This document shows positions 43,992-53,088 of a stretch of 64,000 nucleotides of DNA, piece after piece (within the stretch, counting starts at the first letter, position 1; the number at the start of each line of letters is the position of its first letter). The position numbers and the translations under genes are program-made. The DNA is from Caulobacter sp. AP07 (GTDB lineage Bacteria; Pseudomonadota; Alphaproteobacteria; Caulobacterales; Caulobacteraceae), in assembly GCF_000281955.1 (NCBI RefSeq), contig NZ_AKKF01000205.1, positions 1 through 64,000 on the forward strand. The letters run 5' to 3'. Under the pieces are notes generated by a model. The model was not told the origin of the DNA. It saw nothing but the letters and a program-made list of their open reading frames with translations, and did no database searches.

Positions 43992-44738
43992 TCAGACCAG
44001 GAAGCGCCCGCCATCGACGACAATCCGAACACCGGTCGAGGCCGTCAGCAGGGTGGCGCAGGCCAGGACGGCGCGGGCGACGTCCTCGGGCTCGACGATC
44101 TTCTTCAAAGGCGTCGACTGCGCGATCTTGGCCAGCGCCTCGCGACCACGCCCGGCCACGAAATCGGTGGCCACCGCGCCGGGCGACACGCAAAGCACGC
44201 GGATCTCCGGTCCCAGGACGCGCGCCAAGGACAGGGTCATGGTGTCCAGGGCGGCCTTGGAGGCGCAATAGGCCACGTTGCTGCCCGAGCCGGTGAATCC
44301 CGAGATCGACGAGATATTGACGATCACGCCGTCGCCCGAGGCCTTGAGCAGCGGCGCGAAGGCGCGAACGGCGGCGAACGGGCCCCTGGTGTTGCCAAGC
44401 AGAATCTGGTCGATCAACGCGTCGTCGAGCGCGTCCAGATCGCCATGCGGCACGGGACGGGTGGTTCCCGCGGCGTTGATCAGGATGTCGGCCCGGCCGT
44501 ATCGCGCCTCGACGGCCTTGGCCGCCGCCTGCAGCGAAGCCGAATCGTCGATCTGGATGGCCATCGCCTGGTGACCGCCGCCGGGCAGCGCCGCAACCAC
44601 ACCGTCGGCCTTGTCCCGGTTGCTGTTGTAGCCGACCACCACGGTCGCGCCCGCCGCCGCCAACTGCTGGGCGGTGGCCGCGCCGATGCCGCCGCTGGCG
44701 CCGATCACCACGGCGACTTTTCCCGTCAGACTGTCCAT
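43992..44738 (-). CDS. Short-chain dehydrogenase/reductase
   Basis: A 248-residue classical SDR, NAD(P)-dependent. The cofactor loop is GASGGIGAATAQQL, NAAG follows near residue 88, and the catalytic serine, tyrosine and lysine are in ISSISGFTGSGSNVAYCASK (core VAYCASK). It overlaps the fumarylacetoacetase stop (TGATG) and GAGGGA precedes the ATG, so it is the third gene of the homogentisate operon. The reaction is unknown; there is no maleylacetoacetate isomerase in the operon and this SDR is not one. Confidence 0.9.
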   Translation of the reverse strand: MDSLTGKVAVVIGASGGIGAATAQQLAAAGATVVVGYNSNRDKADGVVAALPGGGHQAMAIQIDDSASLQAAAKAVEARYGRADILINAAGTTRPVPHGDLDALDDALIDQILLGNTRGPFAAVRAFAPLLKASGDGVIVNISSISGFTGSGSNVAYCASKAALDTMTLSLARVLGPEIRVLCVSPGAVATDFVAGRGREALAKIAQSTPLKKIVEPEDVARAVLACATLLTASTGVRIVVDGGRFLV

Positions 44739-46042
44739 CAATTTCCCTCGACTGTTCGCGCGGCGGAAATGGTCCCGCGACACACACCAAAACCAATGCC
44801 GACAAAGCCGTCCCGCTCGCAGCGGCCGGTCATCACCACCTCGTCGCCGTCCTCCAGGAACCGGCGGATCTCGCCCTCGGCGAGGGTGATCGGCTCACGG
44901 CCGCCAGAGGTGATCTCCATCAGGCTGCCAAACCCGCCGACGCCCGGGGAGGACACCGTGCCGGTGCCCAGAAGATCGCCGGCTTCCAGGTTGCATCCCC
45001 CGACCGTGTGGTGCGCCACCAACTGGGCCGGCGTCCAGTAGAGGTCGGTGGCCCGAGCTCGCCCGACCACGCGCGGCGCCTGCCCCCCGGCCCGCATCGC
45101 CGGACTGCGGATGGCGACCTCCAGCGCGATGTCCAGAGCCCCGCCGGCCTGATCGGCCGCGCAGTCCAGATAGGGCAGCAGCGCGGGCGCGTCGCTCGGG
45201 CGCGCCGGCTGGGCCGACCGGAACGGCGCCAGCGCCTCCATGGTGATCACCCAGGGCGAGACGGTGGAGGCGAAGTTCTTGGCCAGGAAGGGCCCAAGGG
45301 GCTGATATTCCCACGCCTGGACGTCGCGGGCCGACCAGTCGTTGAGCAGGCTGACGCCGGCCAGGCGCGAGGCGGCGTCCTCGATGCCGATCGGCTCGCC
45401 CTGCGCGTTGCCCTGGCCCATCCACAGGCCCAGTTCCAACTCGTAGTCCAGACGTTGCGAGGGCTTGAGCACGGGGGGTGTGTCGCCGTCCCGCACCTGC
45501 CCCCAGGGCCGGCGCACGACATCGTCGGACACCCGCACCGAGGAGGCGCGACCGTGATAGCCGATCGGCACGTAGCGGTAGTTGGGCATCAACGGATTGT
45601 CGGGCCGCAGCAGCCGTCCGACATTGGTCGCGTGGATGATCCCGGCATAGAAGTCGGTATAGCCGCCGATCCGCGCGGGCAGGTGCATGACGCAGTCGCC
45701 AGCCGCGCGCAGGTGAGGCCGCAGCGCGGCCTCGCCCGCGCCGCCTTCCAACAGCAGATCGAACAATACATGGCGCAGGGCCAGACGCGCGGACGCGTCC
45801 AGCGCGAACAGACCGTTGAGCCTGGGCTTGGCGACGACGGCGGCGACCGGCGCGGGCAACAGGCCCGCCTGGGCCAGACCCGCCAGATCGACGATCTCGT
45901 CGCCGATGGCCACGCCGCAGCGCGGCGGCCCTGAATCGTCCGAAAACACGCCCAAAGGCAGGTTCTGGATCGGGAAGTCGCGATGGGTGTTGGCCGAGCT
46001 CACCCAACTGCGGGCGGCCGAATCGTGAGTATGGTCGATCAT
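44738..46042 (-). CDS. fahA: Fumarylacetoacetase
   Basis: A 434-residue fumarylacetoacetate hydrolase, which splits fumarylacetoacetate into fumarate and acetoacetate, the last step of homogentisate breakdown. FAH N-terminal domain features are [11 protein letters not shown] and the C-terminal barrel has [12 protein letters not shown] (metal ligands), [21 protein letters not shown] (core [14 protein letters not shown]) and [10 protein letters not shown]. Length matches full FAH rather than the shorter FAH-domain hydrolases. It overlaps hmgA by four bases and the SDR by one. Confidence 0.94.
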   Translation of the reverse strand: MIDHTHDSAARSWVSSANTHRDFPIQNLPLGVFSDDSGPPRCGVAIGDEIVDLAGLAQAGLLPAPVAAVVAKPRLNGLFALDASARLALRHVLFDLLLEGGAGEAALRPHLRAAGDCVMHLPARIGGYTDFYAGIIHATNVGRLLRPDNPLMPNYRYVPIGYHGRASSVRVSDDVVRRPWGQVRDGDTPPVLKPSQRLDYELELGLWMGQGNAQGEPIGIEDAASRLAGVSLLNDWSARDVQAWEYQPLGPFLAKNFASTVSPWVITMEALAPFRSAQPARPSDAPALLPYLDCAADQAGGALDIALEVAIRSPAMRAGGQAPRVVGRARATDLYWTPAQLVAHHTVGGCNLEAGDLLGTGTVSSPGVGGFGSLMEITSGGREPITLAEGEIRRFLEDGDEVVMTGRCERDGFVGIGFGVCRGTISAARTVEGN

Positions 46043-47334
46043 CGCGGCGGCGCGCCCTTCTCGAAACCTTGCCAGCAGGCGTCGTAGTCGTCCTGAAGCT
46101 GCGGGCTGGCCATCGCGCAGAGGGTGGGGCGATAGGTCCAGCGGCTTTCGAACATGAAGGCGATGCTACCGGCCAGCCGTCGCGGCTCCAGCTCGGCGGC
46201 GATCGCCATGCCGTAGGCGGTGCGGTCGGGACCGTGGGCCTGCATGCGGTTGTGCAGCGAACTGCCGCCCGGCACGAAGCCGCCTTCCTTGGCGTCATAG
46301 GAGCCGTAGATCAGCCCCATGTACTCGCTCATCACGTTGCGATGGAACCAGGGGGGACGGAAGGTGTCCTCGGCCACCAGCCAGCGCGGAGGAAAGATCA
46401 CGAAGTCCATGTTGGCGGTGCCGGCCACCTCGCTCGGGCTGGTCAGAACCGTGTAGATCGACGGATCGGGATGGTCGAAGGAGATGGCGCCCACTGGGCA
46501 GAAGCGCGACAGGTCGTAGCGATAGGGCGCCAGGTTGCCGTGCCAGGCGACCACGTCGAACGGTGAATGATCCAGCACCGTGCTCCAGAGCGCGCCTTCG
46601 AACTTCTGGACGCAGACGGTCGGCTGATCGACATCCTCATAGGCGGCGACCGGGGTCTCGAAATCGCGGGAATTGGCCAGGCCGTTGGCCCCGATCGGCC
46701 CCAGTTCGGGCAATCGCAGAGCCGCGCCGTAGTTCTCGCAGATATAGCCGCGGATCGGCCCGTCGATCAGCTCGACGCGGATCTTCACGCCGCGCGGTAT
46801 CACGACGATGAAGCCGGGCTCGGCCTCGATTCGCCCGAACTCGGTGACGAAGCGCACCGCGCCCGACTGCGGCACGATCAGCATCTCGCCATCGGCGTTG
46901 TAGAACACCCCCCCCATCGAGCGATTGGCGACATAGAGATGGACGGCGCTGCCGGTTCCCATCGAGACGTCGCCGTTTCCGGCCATGGTCACCAGGCCCT
47001 CGACGAAGTCGGTCGGCGTCTCGGGGACGGGAAGGGGATCCCAGCGCAGGCGGTTGGGCGAGGGCGGGGTCTCGACGAATGGTCCCGAGCGCAGGGTCGG
47101 GTGCGGCCGCGCCAGTTCGAACGGTCCGTGGCCGGCCGAGGGCCGCAGGCGGTAGAACCAGCTGCGCAGGTTTTCGGCGCGGGGGGCGGTGAACGCCGTC
47201 CCGGAAAGCTGCTCGGCATAGAGGCCAAAGGCGGCCTTCTGCGGAGAATTGCGCCCGATCGGCAGGGCGCCGAGCCTCGCCTCGGTGGCGAACTGGTTGC
47301 CAAAACCGGACAGGTAGTCGGTCGAGCGGGTCAA
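46039..47334 (-). CDS. hmgA: Homogentisate 1,2-dioxygenase
   Basis: A 431-residue iron(II) dioxygenase that opens the ring of homogentisate to maleylacetoacetate. It starts with the family sequence [16 protein letters not shown]. Iron ligands expected are His331, Glu337 ([13 protein letters not shown]) and His367 (RMQAHGPD). I placed the start at TTG 47334, six bases after a strong GGAGGAG; the frame is open further upstream but that part is not family-like. First gene of hmgA-fahA-SDR, with a fully symmetric shared-motif site 204 bases upstream. Confidence 0.95.
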   Translation of the reverse strand: MTRSTDYLSGFGNQFATEARLGALPIGRNSPQKAAFGLYAEQLSGTAFTAPRAENLRSWFYRLRPSAGHGPFELARPHPTLRSGPFVETPPSPNRLRWDPLPVPETPTDFVEGLVTMAGNGDVSMGTGSAVHLYVANRSMGGVFYNADGEMLIVPQSGAVRFVTEFGRIEAEPGFIVVIPRGVKIRVELIDGPIRGYICENYGAALRLPELGPIGANGLANSRDFETPVAAYEDVDQPTVCVQKFEGALWSTVLDHSPFDVVAWHGNLAPYRYDLSRFCPVGAISFDHPDPSIYTVLTSPSEVAGTANMDFVIFPPRWLVAEDTFRPPWFHRNVMSEYMGLIYGSYDAKEGGFVPGGSSLHNRMQAHGPDRTAYGMAIAAELEPRRLAGSIAFMFESRWTYRPTLCAMASPQLQDDYDACWQGFEKGAPPR

Positions 47335-47698
47335 TCTGGTCTCCTCCAAACAGCATCGCCTTGGATCCGTCCCGCAGGTGGACGGCCTGGCCGGCGAGTT
47401 GGGTGTCTGGCGGCGGGGACGGCGCGCGGCCGCGCGAACGCGACCAGATCCGCCGTCTTGTTCAAAGCCGCTGACAACCTGCTGGTCTCGCCTGGAAAAT
47501 CGATAGGGCGACACTATCGGCGCGCCCTTGGCGGCCAATACCCGTGCGAGGGTACGAAAGGGGGGCGGGGCCCGCCGAGGCCCGCGAGGGGAGCCAGCAG
47601 GGGCGGGGCCCGGGTGGTCCCGGCGGCCGGCGGGCCTGACGCGCGCCGGCGAATGATAAACCGCCGACGACGTCTACGGGCGCGCGCCGACCCCGCGC
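47335..47698. other. Gene-free stretch between hmgA and LuxR B
   Basis: No gene supported. It holds the hmgA promoter region with the symmetric shared-motif site at 47539-47554; the rest is very GC-rich. Confidence 0.6.
47539..47554 (-). promoter_or_regulatory. Shared operator-like site 10, fully symmetric (TACCC-N6-GGGTA)
   Basis: Both halves are perfect, with ATACCC on the gene side, 204 bases before hmgA. One of two perfect palindromic members of the set. Confidence 0.65.
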
Positions 47699-48526
47699 CT
47701 AGGCGGCCTGGTTGGTGAACCGGGTGACGGTGCGGAAATAGCGGGAGAAGAGTTCGTTCTGGCTGCTGATGCCCAGCTTGGCGTAGGCGCGCTTGCGGTG
47801 GGTGCAGATGGTGTTTTCGGAGATGCCGAGGTTGAGGCTGATGGCCAGGGTGCGGTAGCCCAGCACGATGCTGGCGCAGATCTGGGCCTCGCGCGGCGTC
47901 AGGCCGTGCCCCTCGGCCATCAGCACCGCCGACAGGTGCTCCAGCACCGGTTTGCCCGCCGCGGCCCCGGGCGCGACCGGCGTGTCGACGGGCGCGTCCT
48001 GGTATTCCGGATCCGCGCGACTGAGCTCCAAATGGCGCGACAGCACGGGCAGGGAGATCTTGGCCAGCATGCGCGCGGCCTCGAGATCGACCTCGCTGAA
48101 GCTCTTCTTTCCTGAGATCCGATAGAAGCCGATATTGAAGCGCTTGCGGCCGACCCGGCCAAGAACGTTGATCTCCGAGACGATGTCGAGATCCTCGTAG
48201 TAGTGCTTGCGGTAGCCGTGATCGCCGATGCCCTGAGGCGACACCAGCCGCACATAGAGATCGGAGATGGCGCCGATGCTTTTCAGGAAGGGGTCGTCGC
48301 GAAAGCCGGATTCGACATAGGTCGAGCCAGCGTCCTTGGTCTTGCTGCGATGCTCCTCGCCAAACCCCTCCAGAACGATGGGCGCCGGGTTGGCTGTGTC
48401 TGAAATAAAGAACGCGCTGCAGCTGCTGACGTCCAGAGTCTTGCGCGCCAATTCCAGGTACGCCGCGTCGAATCCCGTTCGGCCGATGTTCGCGATTACG
48501 CGCGCAACAATATCGGTGTCGAGCAT
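47699..48526 (-). CDS. LuxR-type regulator, paralogue B
   Basis: A 275-residue paralogue of the protein at 20408-21232. The C-terminal 80 residues (GHGLTPREAQICASIVLG onward) differ at only one or two positions, while the N-terminal 190 residues are about half identical, so the two probably bind the same DNA but sense different signals. No sensor family is recognised. Upstream DNA repeats the layout at paralogue A: CACCAT palindrome 25 bases from the start and two TGGACA-type sites. It lies beside the homogentisate operon and the second TonB receptor. Confidence 0.9.
   Translation of the reverse strand: MLDTDIVARVIANIGRTGFDAAYLELARKTLDVSSCSAFFISDTANPAPIVLEGFGEEHRSKTKDAGSTYVESGFRDDPFLKSIGAISDLYVRLVSPQGIGDHGYRKHYYEDLDIVSEINVLGRVGRKRFNIGFYRISGKKSFSEVDLEAARMLAKISLPVLSRHLELSRADPEYQDAPVDTPVAPGAAAGKPVLEHLSAVLMAEGHGLTPREAQICASIVLGYRTLAISLNLGISENTICTHRKRAYAKLGISSQNELFSRYFRTVTRFTNQAA
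47721..47944. repeat. 224-bp near-identical repeat, copy B (LuxR DNA-binding domain)
   Basis: Partner of 20433-20656; five differences by eye. Confidence 0.85.
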
Positions 48527-48550
48527 GTCGCACTCTCCCTACTGACGCCG

Positions 48551-48564
48551 CACCATTGATGGTG
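48551..48564 (-). promoter_or_regulatory. CACCAT/ATGGTG palindrome upstream of LuxR B
   Basis: CACCATTGATGGTG, 25 bases before the start, identical to copy A in sequence and distance. Confidence 0.55.
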
Positions 48565-48661
48565 TCTCTTGTACTTTTGTCGCAAGCGCCAGATCCACGG
48601 CGCGACGCCTATTGACTTCTATTTACGCCATAATCGCGGGGCCGGCCCGGGGCCTGCCTAC

Positions 48662-48683
48662 AATTTGGACGACCGACCAGATT
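48662..48683. promoter_or_regulatory. TGGAC..GACCA site, distal pair, LuxR B
   Basis: AATTTGGACGACCGACCAGATT; counterpart of 21366-21387. Confidence 0.5.
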
Positions 48684-48759
48684 GGGAAATGGGCCCGCTC
48701 CGGTCATTGGATCACCCTCGCCCGAGGACGGCAGGCTGATCGAGATCCTTGTTAGCGAA

Positions 48760-48781
48760 AAATTGGACATATGTCCAGATT
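48760..48781. promoter_or_regulatory. TGGACATATGTCCA palindrome, LuxR B
   Basis: A perfect 14-bp palindrome flanked by AAAT and GATT; 98 bases from the first site of its pair, almost the same spacing as at copy A (99). Confidence 0.6.
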
Positions 48782-48972
48782 GCGACGAGGACGGAGCATG
48801 CGCAGGCCCGCGACCGACCGTCGCGGCGCAAAGCGAGCTCGATCAAAACATGATTTCGGTCCCCCCGTGGGGCGCCGACAGACCGGTCCCCGCGTGGCCG
48901 GCCGCGCCGTCAAATCGACGAGAAGCCCGGACGTCGCCCCCACCGGACCGGGCGCGCCCCAAACGACGACGA

Positions 48973-48999
48973 CGCCCCTCGGGACTGACCCGAGAGGCG
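48973..48999 (-). terminator. Hairpin after TonB receptor gene
   Basis: CGCCCCTCGGG / CCCGAGAGGCG with one mismatch and a five-base loop, 30 bases past the receptor stop on the minus strand. Confidence 0.5.
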
Positions 49000-49028
49000 A
49001 CGCCGCTCAATCTTGAGAACCGCTAGGG

Positions 49029-51296
49029 TTACCAGCGGTAGCTGAGGTCCAGGCCGTAGGTCCGGCCGATATCGAAGTATTTCAGGAAATAGCCCGGGGC
49101 CAGGCCAAAGCCCGACGCCAAAGCCCGCTTGTCGGTGATGTTGTTGGCGTAGAAGGCCAGCGCGAAACCCGAGCCCGAATGCGGATCGAAGCCGACGCGC
49201 AGGTTGCCGGTCGTCAACGGCGCGCCGCTGAGCACGGGGTCGTTGGCGGAGTCGAAATAGACACGACTGCGATAGGACCAGGTGGTGTTGGCGCGCAGGT
49301 CGTAGTCGCCGGTGACCGGCAGGGTGTAGGTCGCCGAGAGGTTGGAGCCCCATTTGGCGGCCTGGATCAGTCGATTGCCCGAATAGTCCGCGCCGATGAA
49401 CGGATCGCTATACTGGTCGTAGCGGCCGTCGGTGTAGCTGAGCGTGCCGCGCAGCTCCAGCCGGTCGCTGACCAGGGCGGTCAGTTCGGCCTCGGCGCCG
49501 TCGACCTTGGCCGCCGACGCGTTGGCCGTGGTCACCAGGCCGTTGTTGTAAACCGTGACCTGCTGGTTGCTGTAGTCGTAGTGATAGACGCCGGCGTTGA
49601 ACCGGACCCGGTTGTCGAACAGGCTGCTCTTCAAGCCCAGTTCGTAGGCCTTGACGGTCTCGCCCTCGTAGGGGTCGGGCACCGGAGCCGGCAAGCTGGC
49701 GGCCGCGAACACCGTGGCCCCGGGGTTGAAGCCGCCGGAACGGAAGCCCTTCGAGATCCGCGCGAACAACATCACCCGCTCGGCCGGCTTGTAGTTGATC
49801 GTGGCGTCCCACGTCCAAGGCGTCGACTTTTGCCGCAGGTTATAAATCAGCGCCTGCGACGGCGCGACCGGCGGCGGCCCGTCGAACACGATGTTGGTCT
49901 GGTCCCAGTCGTAGTTGCCGTCCTGGAAATAGAGCTTGGAGCCCGCCTGCTTCTTGCTTTCCGAGGACTTGCGCAGCCCACCGGTCGCCGAGATCTGGTC
50001 GGTGAACTTGTAGGTCAGATTGGCGAACACCGCGTAGGTGGTGGTGCGGGTGTCATAGCGGCTCAGATTGTTGAAATCGGCGCCGAGCCCAAACAGCGTC
50101 GAACTTTCGGTGCCGACCTCCTTGGTCTCGTCCTTCTGGAAATAGAGCCCCACCAGGCCGCTCAGCCGGCGACCGGCGTCGGACGCCACGCGAACCTCCT
50201 GGCCATACTGCTCGGTCGAGGCCTTCGAGGTGTAGAAGAAGATGTCGTTGGCCGAACCGTCGAGGTCCTGGTCGTTGTCGGTGTCGGTCTTGCGGTAGTG
50301 GGTGATGGACGTGAGGTTGAACGCGCCCAGCGCCTGCTCCAGGCGCAAGGTCGCGCCGTTGTTGTCGAAGTTGTCGTAGAAGCGATAGTCGCTCAGGCTG
50401 ATGTACTTGCCGTCTTGCGCGGCCGGCAGCACCTGGGCGCGTCCCAGCGGCGTATCGCCCCGCTCGCGAGTGCTGAACACCGTCAGGTTGGCGACGGTGC
50501 CGTCCCGCGGCGTCCACCGCAGTTGGAAGCGGCCCGACTGGGTTTCGGCCTCGCCGCGCTTGAAGCGATTGGCCTGATCATAGAGGTAGCCGCTTTGGCT
50601 ATCGAGCTTCAGACTGAAGCGCATGGCCAGGATGTCGTCGATGACCGGGACGTTGACCGCCGCTTCCAGATAGCGCTCGGGACGGGCGCCCGCGCCGACC
50701 CGGCCGTTGACATAACCGCCCAGTTCATTGGTCGGGGTCTGCGAGAAATAGGCGACCGCGCCCCCGGTGGTGTTCTTGCCGAAGGTCGTGCCCTGCGGAC
50801 CACGCAGGATCTCGACCCGCTGAATGTCGAACAGACCCGCCGTGATCCCGAACTGCGAAGCCTGGTAGACGTCGTCGATATAGGTCGCGACGGCGGCCGA
50901 GCCGGTCGGCAGGGTGTCGGTCGTCGTCAGGCCGCGCAGCGTGAAACGCGGCGAACCGGCCGAGACCGTATTGAGAACATAGAGGCTGGGCGACAGGGTC
51001 GACAACTGGGCGGCGCTGGTGACGCCTTCCTTGCGCAGCGTGTCGGCGCCGACCGCGGTGAGGGCGATCGGCACGCTCTGGGCGCTGGCCGACTGACGGG
51101 TCGCCGTGACGATCACTTCCTCGATCTGCACCGAGCCGGCGTCCGAGGGCGCCTGCGCGGCGGGAGGGACGGGCGTGGCCACCTGAGCGTGGGCGGCGCT
51201 CGCCACCGCCCCCATCGCCGCGATCATGGAAACCAGTCCGCTGTATCGCAGGGCGATAAGCCGGACCGACGGTTTGCAACTCTTGATATCGGTCAT
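49029..51296 (-). CDS. TonB-dependent outer-membrane receptor
   Basis: A 755-residue TonB-dependent receptor. It has a signal peptide ending VASAAHAQ (about residue 38), a TonB box-like EEVIVTATRQ, a plug with EILRGPQGTTFGKNTTGG, and a barrel ending in a C-terminal aromatic (GLDLSYRW). ATG 51296 follows GAGGAGG by seven bases. Its substrate is unknown; it is not linked to siderophore genes here, and catabolic genes surround it. A 16-bp dyad CTGCAA-N4-TTGCAG lies 109-124 bases upstream. Confidence 0.93.
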   Translation of the reverse strand: MTDIKSCKPSVRLIALRYSGLVSMIAAMGAVASAAHAQVATPVPPAAQAPSDAGSVQIEEVIVTATRQSASAQSVPIALTAVGADTLRKEGVTSAAQLSTLSPSLYVLNTVSAGSPRFTLRGLTTTDTLPTGSAAVATYIDDVYQASQFGITAGLFDIQRVEILRGPQGTTFGKNTTGGAVAYFSQTPTNELGGYVNGRVGAGARPERYLEAAVNVPVIDDILAMRFSLKLDSQSGYLYDQANRFKRGEAETQSGRFQLRWTPRDGTVANLTVFSTRERGDTPLGRAQVLPAAQDGKYISLSDYRFYDNFDNNGATLRLEQALGAFNLTSITHYRKTDTDNDQDLDGSANDIFFYTSKASTEQYGQEVRVASDAGRRLSGLVGLYFQKDETKEVGTESSTLFGLGADFNNLSRYDTRTTTYAVFANLTYKFTDQISATGGLRKSSESKKQAGSKLYFQDGNYDWDQTNIVFDGPPPVAPSQALIYNLRQKSTPWTWDATINYKPAERVMLFARISKGFRSGGFNPGATVFAAASLPAPVPDPYEGETVKAYELGLKSSLFDNRVRFNAGVYHYDYSNQQVTVYNNGLVTTANASAAKVDGAEAELTALVSDRLELRGTLSYTDGRYDQYSDPFIGADYSGNRLIQAAKWGSNLSATYTLPVTGDYDLRANTTWSYRSRVYFDSANDPVLSGAPLTTGNLRVGFDPHSGSGFALAFYANNITDKRALASGFGLAPGYFLKYFDIGRTYGLDLSYRW

Positions 51297-51404
51297 GAAG
51301 TGCCTCCTCACACTTTCTGATTTCGAACTGTCGCAATTCCCGGCTAAACTAATCGCATTCACGCATGCAAATCGCCTAGTTGTACGAGAACCTATTCACA
51401 GTTT

Positions 51405-51420
51405 CTGCAAGTTATTGCAG
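51405..51420 (-). promoter_or_regulatory. CTGCAA-N4-TTGCAG dyad upstream of TonB receptor
   Basis: An inverted repeat in AT-rich DNA, 109 bases upstream of the receptor start; probable operator of unknown regulator. Confidence 0.4.
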
Positions 51421-51675
51421 CCATTACGCTGGTCTTAGCCTCTACTTGAGACGACAACTGAAGCCATAAGGCGTGGAGAGGACTTTCCGACCGTCCCATT
51501 TTCTTGAACGACGAGGCGAAAGCACCAAGTATAGAATTCCCGCCGCATCGCCCCCAAAGGCCTCGCCGCAAAGAAGCTCAAATCTCGCGCCGCCGCGACA
51601 TACCCCTCGCTTGGGACCACCGTCGCCGTGGCGTCTGGCCGCGTCGCTGGACGATCGGCCAAGCCGAACGACGGG

Positions 51676-51691
51676 TAACAACGCAAGGGTA
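51676..51691 (+). promoter_or_regulatory. Weak shared-motif site 11 (TAACA-N6-GGGTA)
   Basis: Only the gene-side half is intact. It lies 53 bases before the oxygenase start at 51745. Confidence 0.35.
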
Positions 51692-51744
51692 GTGCCCGGC
51701 CCGGCCCGGCGACCTAGCCTGGGTCGTCAATGTTGGGAGCGGCC

Positions 51745-52953
51745 ATGAAATATTCCGGCGACATCAGCGAGCAGGAAATCCTGGCGTCTCACCTGACCGC
51801 GGTCGAGGTCGAGAACGTCACCAAACCGCTCGAGCAGGCGTCCGTCATGCCGCTCAAGGTCTACAGCAACCGGGCCTATCACGAGCGCGAGGTCGAGAAG
51901 GTCTTGCGGCCCAGCTGGCATGCCCTGGCGCGGGTGCACGAGGTGGCCGAACCGGGCGCCTTCGTCACGTCCGCGATCTTCGGCGAGCCGGTGCTGATCA
52001 TCCGCGGCAAGGACGGGGTGCTGCGCGCCCTGTCGAACGTCTGCCGCCACCGCGGCACCCAGTTGATGACCGACTGCGGCGTGGCCAAGGCGCTGGTCTG
52101 CCCCTACCACTCCTGGACCTACAACATCGACGGTGGGCTGCGCGGCGCGCCGCAGATGAACAAGATCGAAGGGTTCGATCCCAAGACGGTGCGCCTGCCG
52201 GAGTTCAAGCTGGAGGTGTGGAACGGCTTCGTCTTCGTCAATCTCGATCCCCAGGCCGAACCGCTGGCCGGGCAGATCTCCGCGCTGACCGAGAAGCTCG
52301 CCGTCTACAAGCTCGACGACTGGGTGTCGGTGCCGTGGAAGGAATTCGAGTTCGACTGGAACTGGAAGATTTCCCTGGAGAACTTCTCCGAGGCCTATCA
52401 CCACATCGGCGTCCACAAAAATAGCATCGGCAAGGTCTCGCTGGCCGAGAACGCGCTCTACGAAGACACCAACAACAACTACTCGCTGTTCTTCGTCCAT
52501 ATCGGCGGCCACGACGACGAGTATCTGCCGGAGGCGGGCCACCCGTTCCCCAACATCCCCAACCTGCCGCCGTTCTTCCACGAATATTCGCCGGTCGTAA
52601 ACATCTATCCCACCTTCCACATGGTGATGGGCCCCAACTTCATGCTCTGGCTGCGCATCGAGGTCGAGGCGGTGGACCGGCATCGCCTGATCTGGCGCTG
52701 GATGGTCGCCCCCGAAAGCGCGCAGCTGCCCGATTTCGAGGAACGGCTGAAGGAACTGGACGCGATGATGGCGCCGATCGTCGCCGAAGATGTCGGCTTC
52801 ATGCCCCGCGTGAAGGCCGTGGTGCGCTCGCAGGTGTTCGAGCCGGGACGCTACTGCGACCAGGAGCGCGCGCTGCACCAGATGCACCAGTGGCTGCTGG
52901 CCAAGATGGGCGCGGCCGCCGACGCCCTCCTGCCCAAAACTCAGACGGCCTAG
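51745..52953 (+). CDS. Rieske ring-hydroxylating oxygenase alpha subunit
   Basis: A 402-residue oxygenase of the aromatic ring-hydroxylating family. Rieske ligands are Cys100, His102, Cys119, His122 (CRHRG and CPYHSW). The iron site is in NFSEAYHHIGVH. It is of the alpha-only type (glycine betaine, stachydrine, carnitine or phthalate-like oxygenases), as no beta subunit gene follows. Start ATG 51745 has GGGAG five bases upstream. Substrate could be a small quaternary amine or an aromatic acid. It precedes an enolase-superfamily dehydratase. Confidence 0.92.
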   Translation: MKYSGDISEQEILASHLTAVEVENVTKPLEQASVMPLKVYSNRAYHEREVEKVLRPSWHALARVHEVAEPGAFVTSAIFGEPVLIIRGKDGVLRALSNVCRHRGTQLMTDCGVAKALVCPYHSWTYNIDGGLRGAPQMNKIEGFDPKTVRLPEFKLEVWNGFVFVNLDPQAEPLAGQISALTEKLAVYKLDDWVSVPWKEFEFDWNWKISLENFSEAYHHIGVHKNSIGKVSLAENALYEDTNNNYSLFFVHIGGHDDEYLPEAGHPFPNIPNLPPFFHEYSPVVNIYPTFHMVMGPNFMLWLRIEVEAVDRHRLIWRWMVAPESAQLPDFEERLKELDAMMAPIVAEDVGFMPRVKAVVRSQVFEPGRYCDQERALHQMHQWLLAKMGAAADALLPKTQTA

Positions 52954-53088
52954 CTGTCTGACCGTCGTCGGCCGGCCGCCACAGGGCCGGTCGGCGGCGT
53001 CTGCTTTCCAAACCGTCTCGCCGTGCGCGGGGGTGCGCCCGATGCGGTCTGCGCGCCGGTCGCGTCGTCATAGCCAGGAAACGTCGCT

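Larger units (their letters stand above)
48527..49028. other. Upstream region of LuxR paralogue B
   Basis: No gene seen. The first 300 bases resemble the region upstream of paralogue A. Listed dyads lie inside. The right end holds the terminator of the TonB receptor gene. Confidence 0.7.
51297..51744. other. Divergent promoter region (TonB receptor / ring-hydroxylating oxygenase)
   Basis: No gene seen. It is AT-rich near the receptor (51330-51440), holds a dyad at 51405-51420 and a weak shared-motif site at 51676-51691 before the oxygenase. Confidence 0.6.

Noticed and set aside
49179-51320. 713-codon plus-strand frame opposite the TonB receptor
   Set aside because: The minus-strand receptor has a signal peptide, plug and barrel; the opposite frame has none and is low-complexity Arg/Gly/Val.
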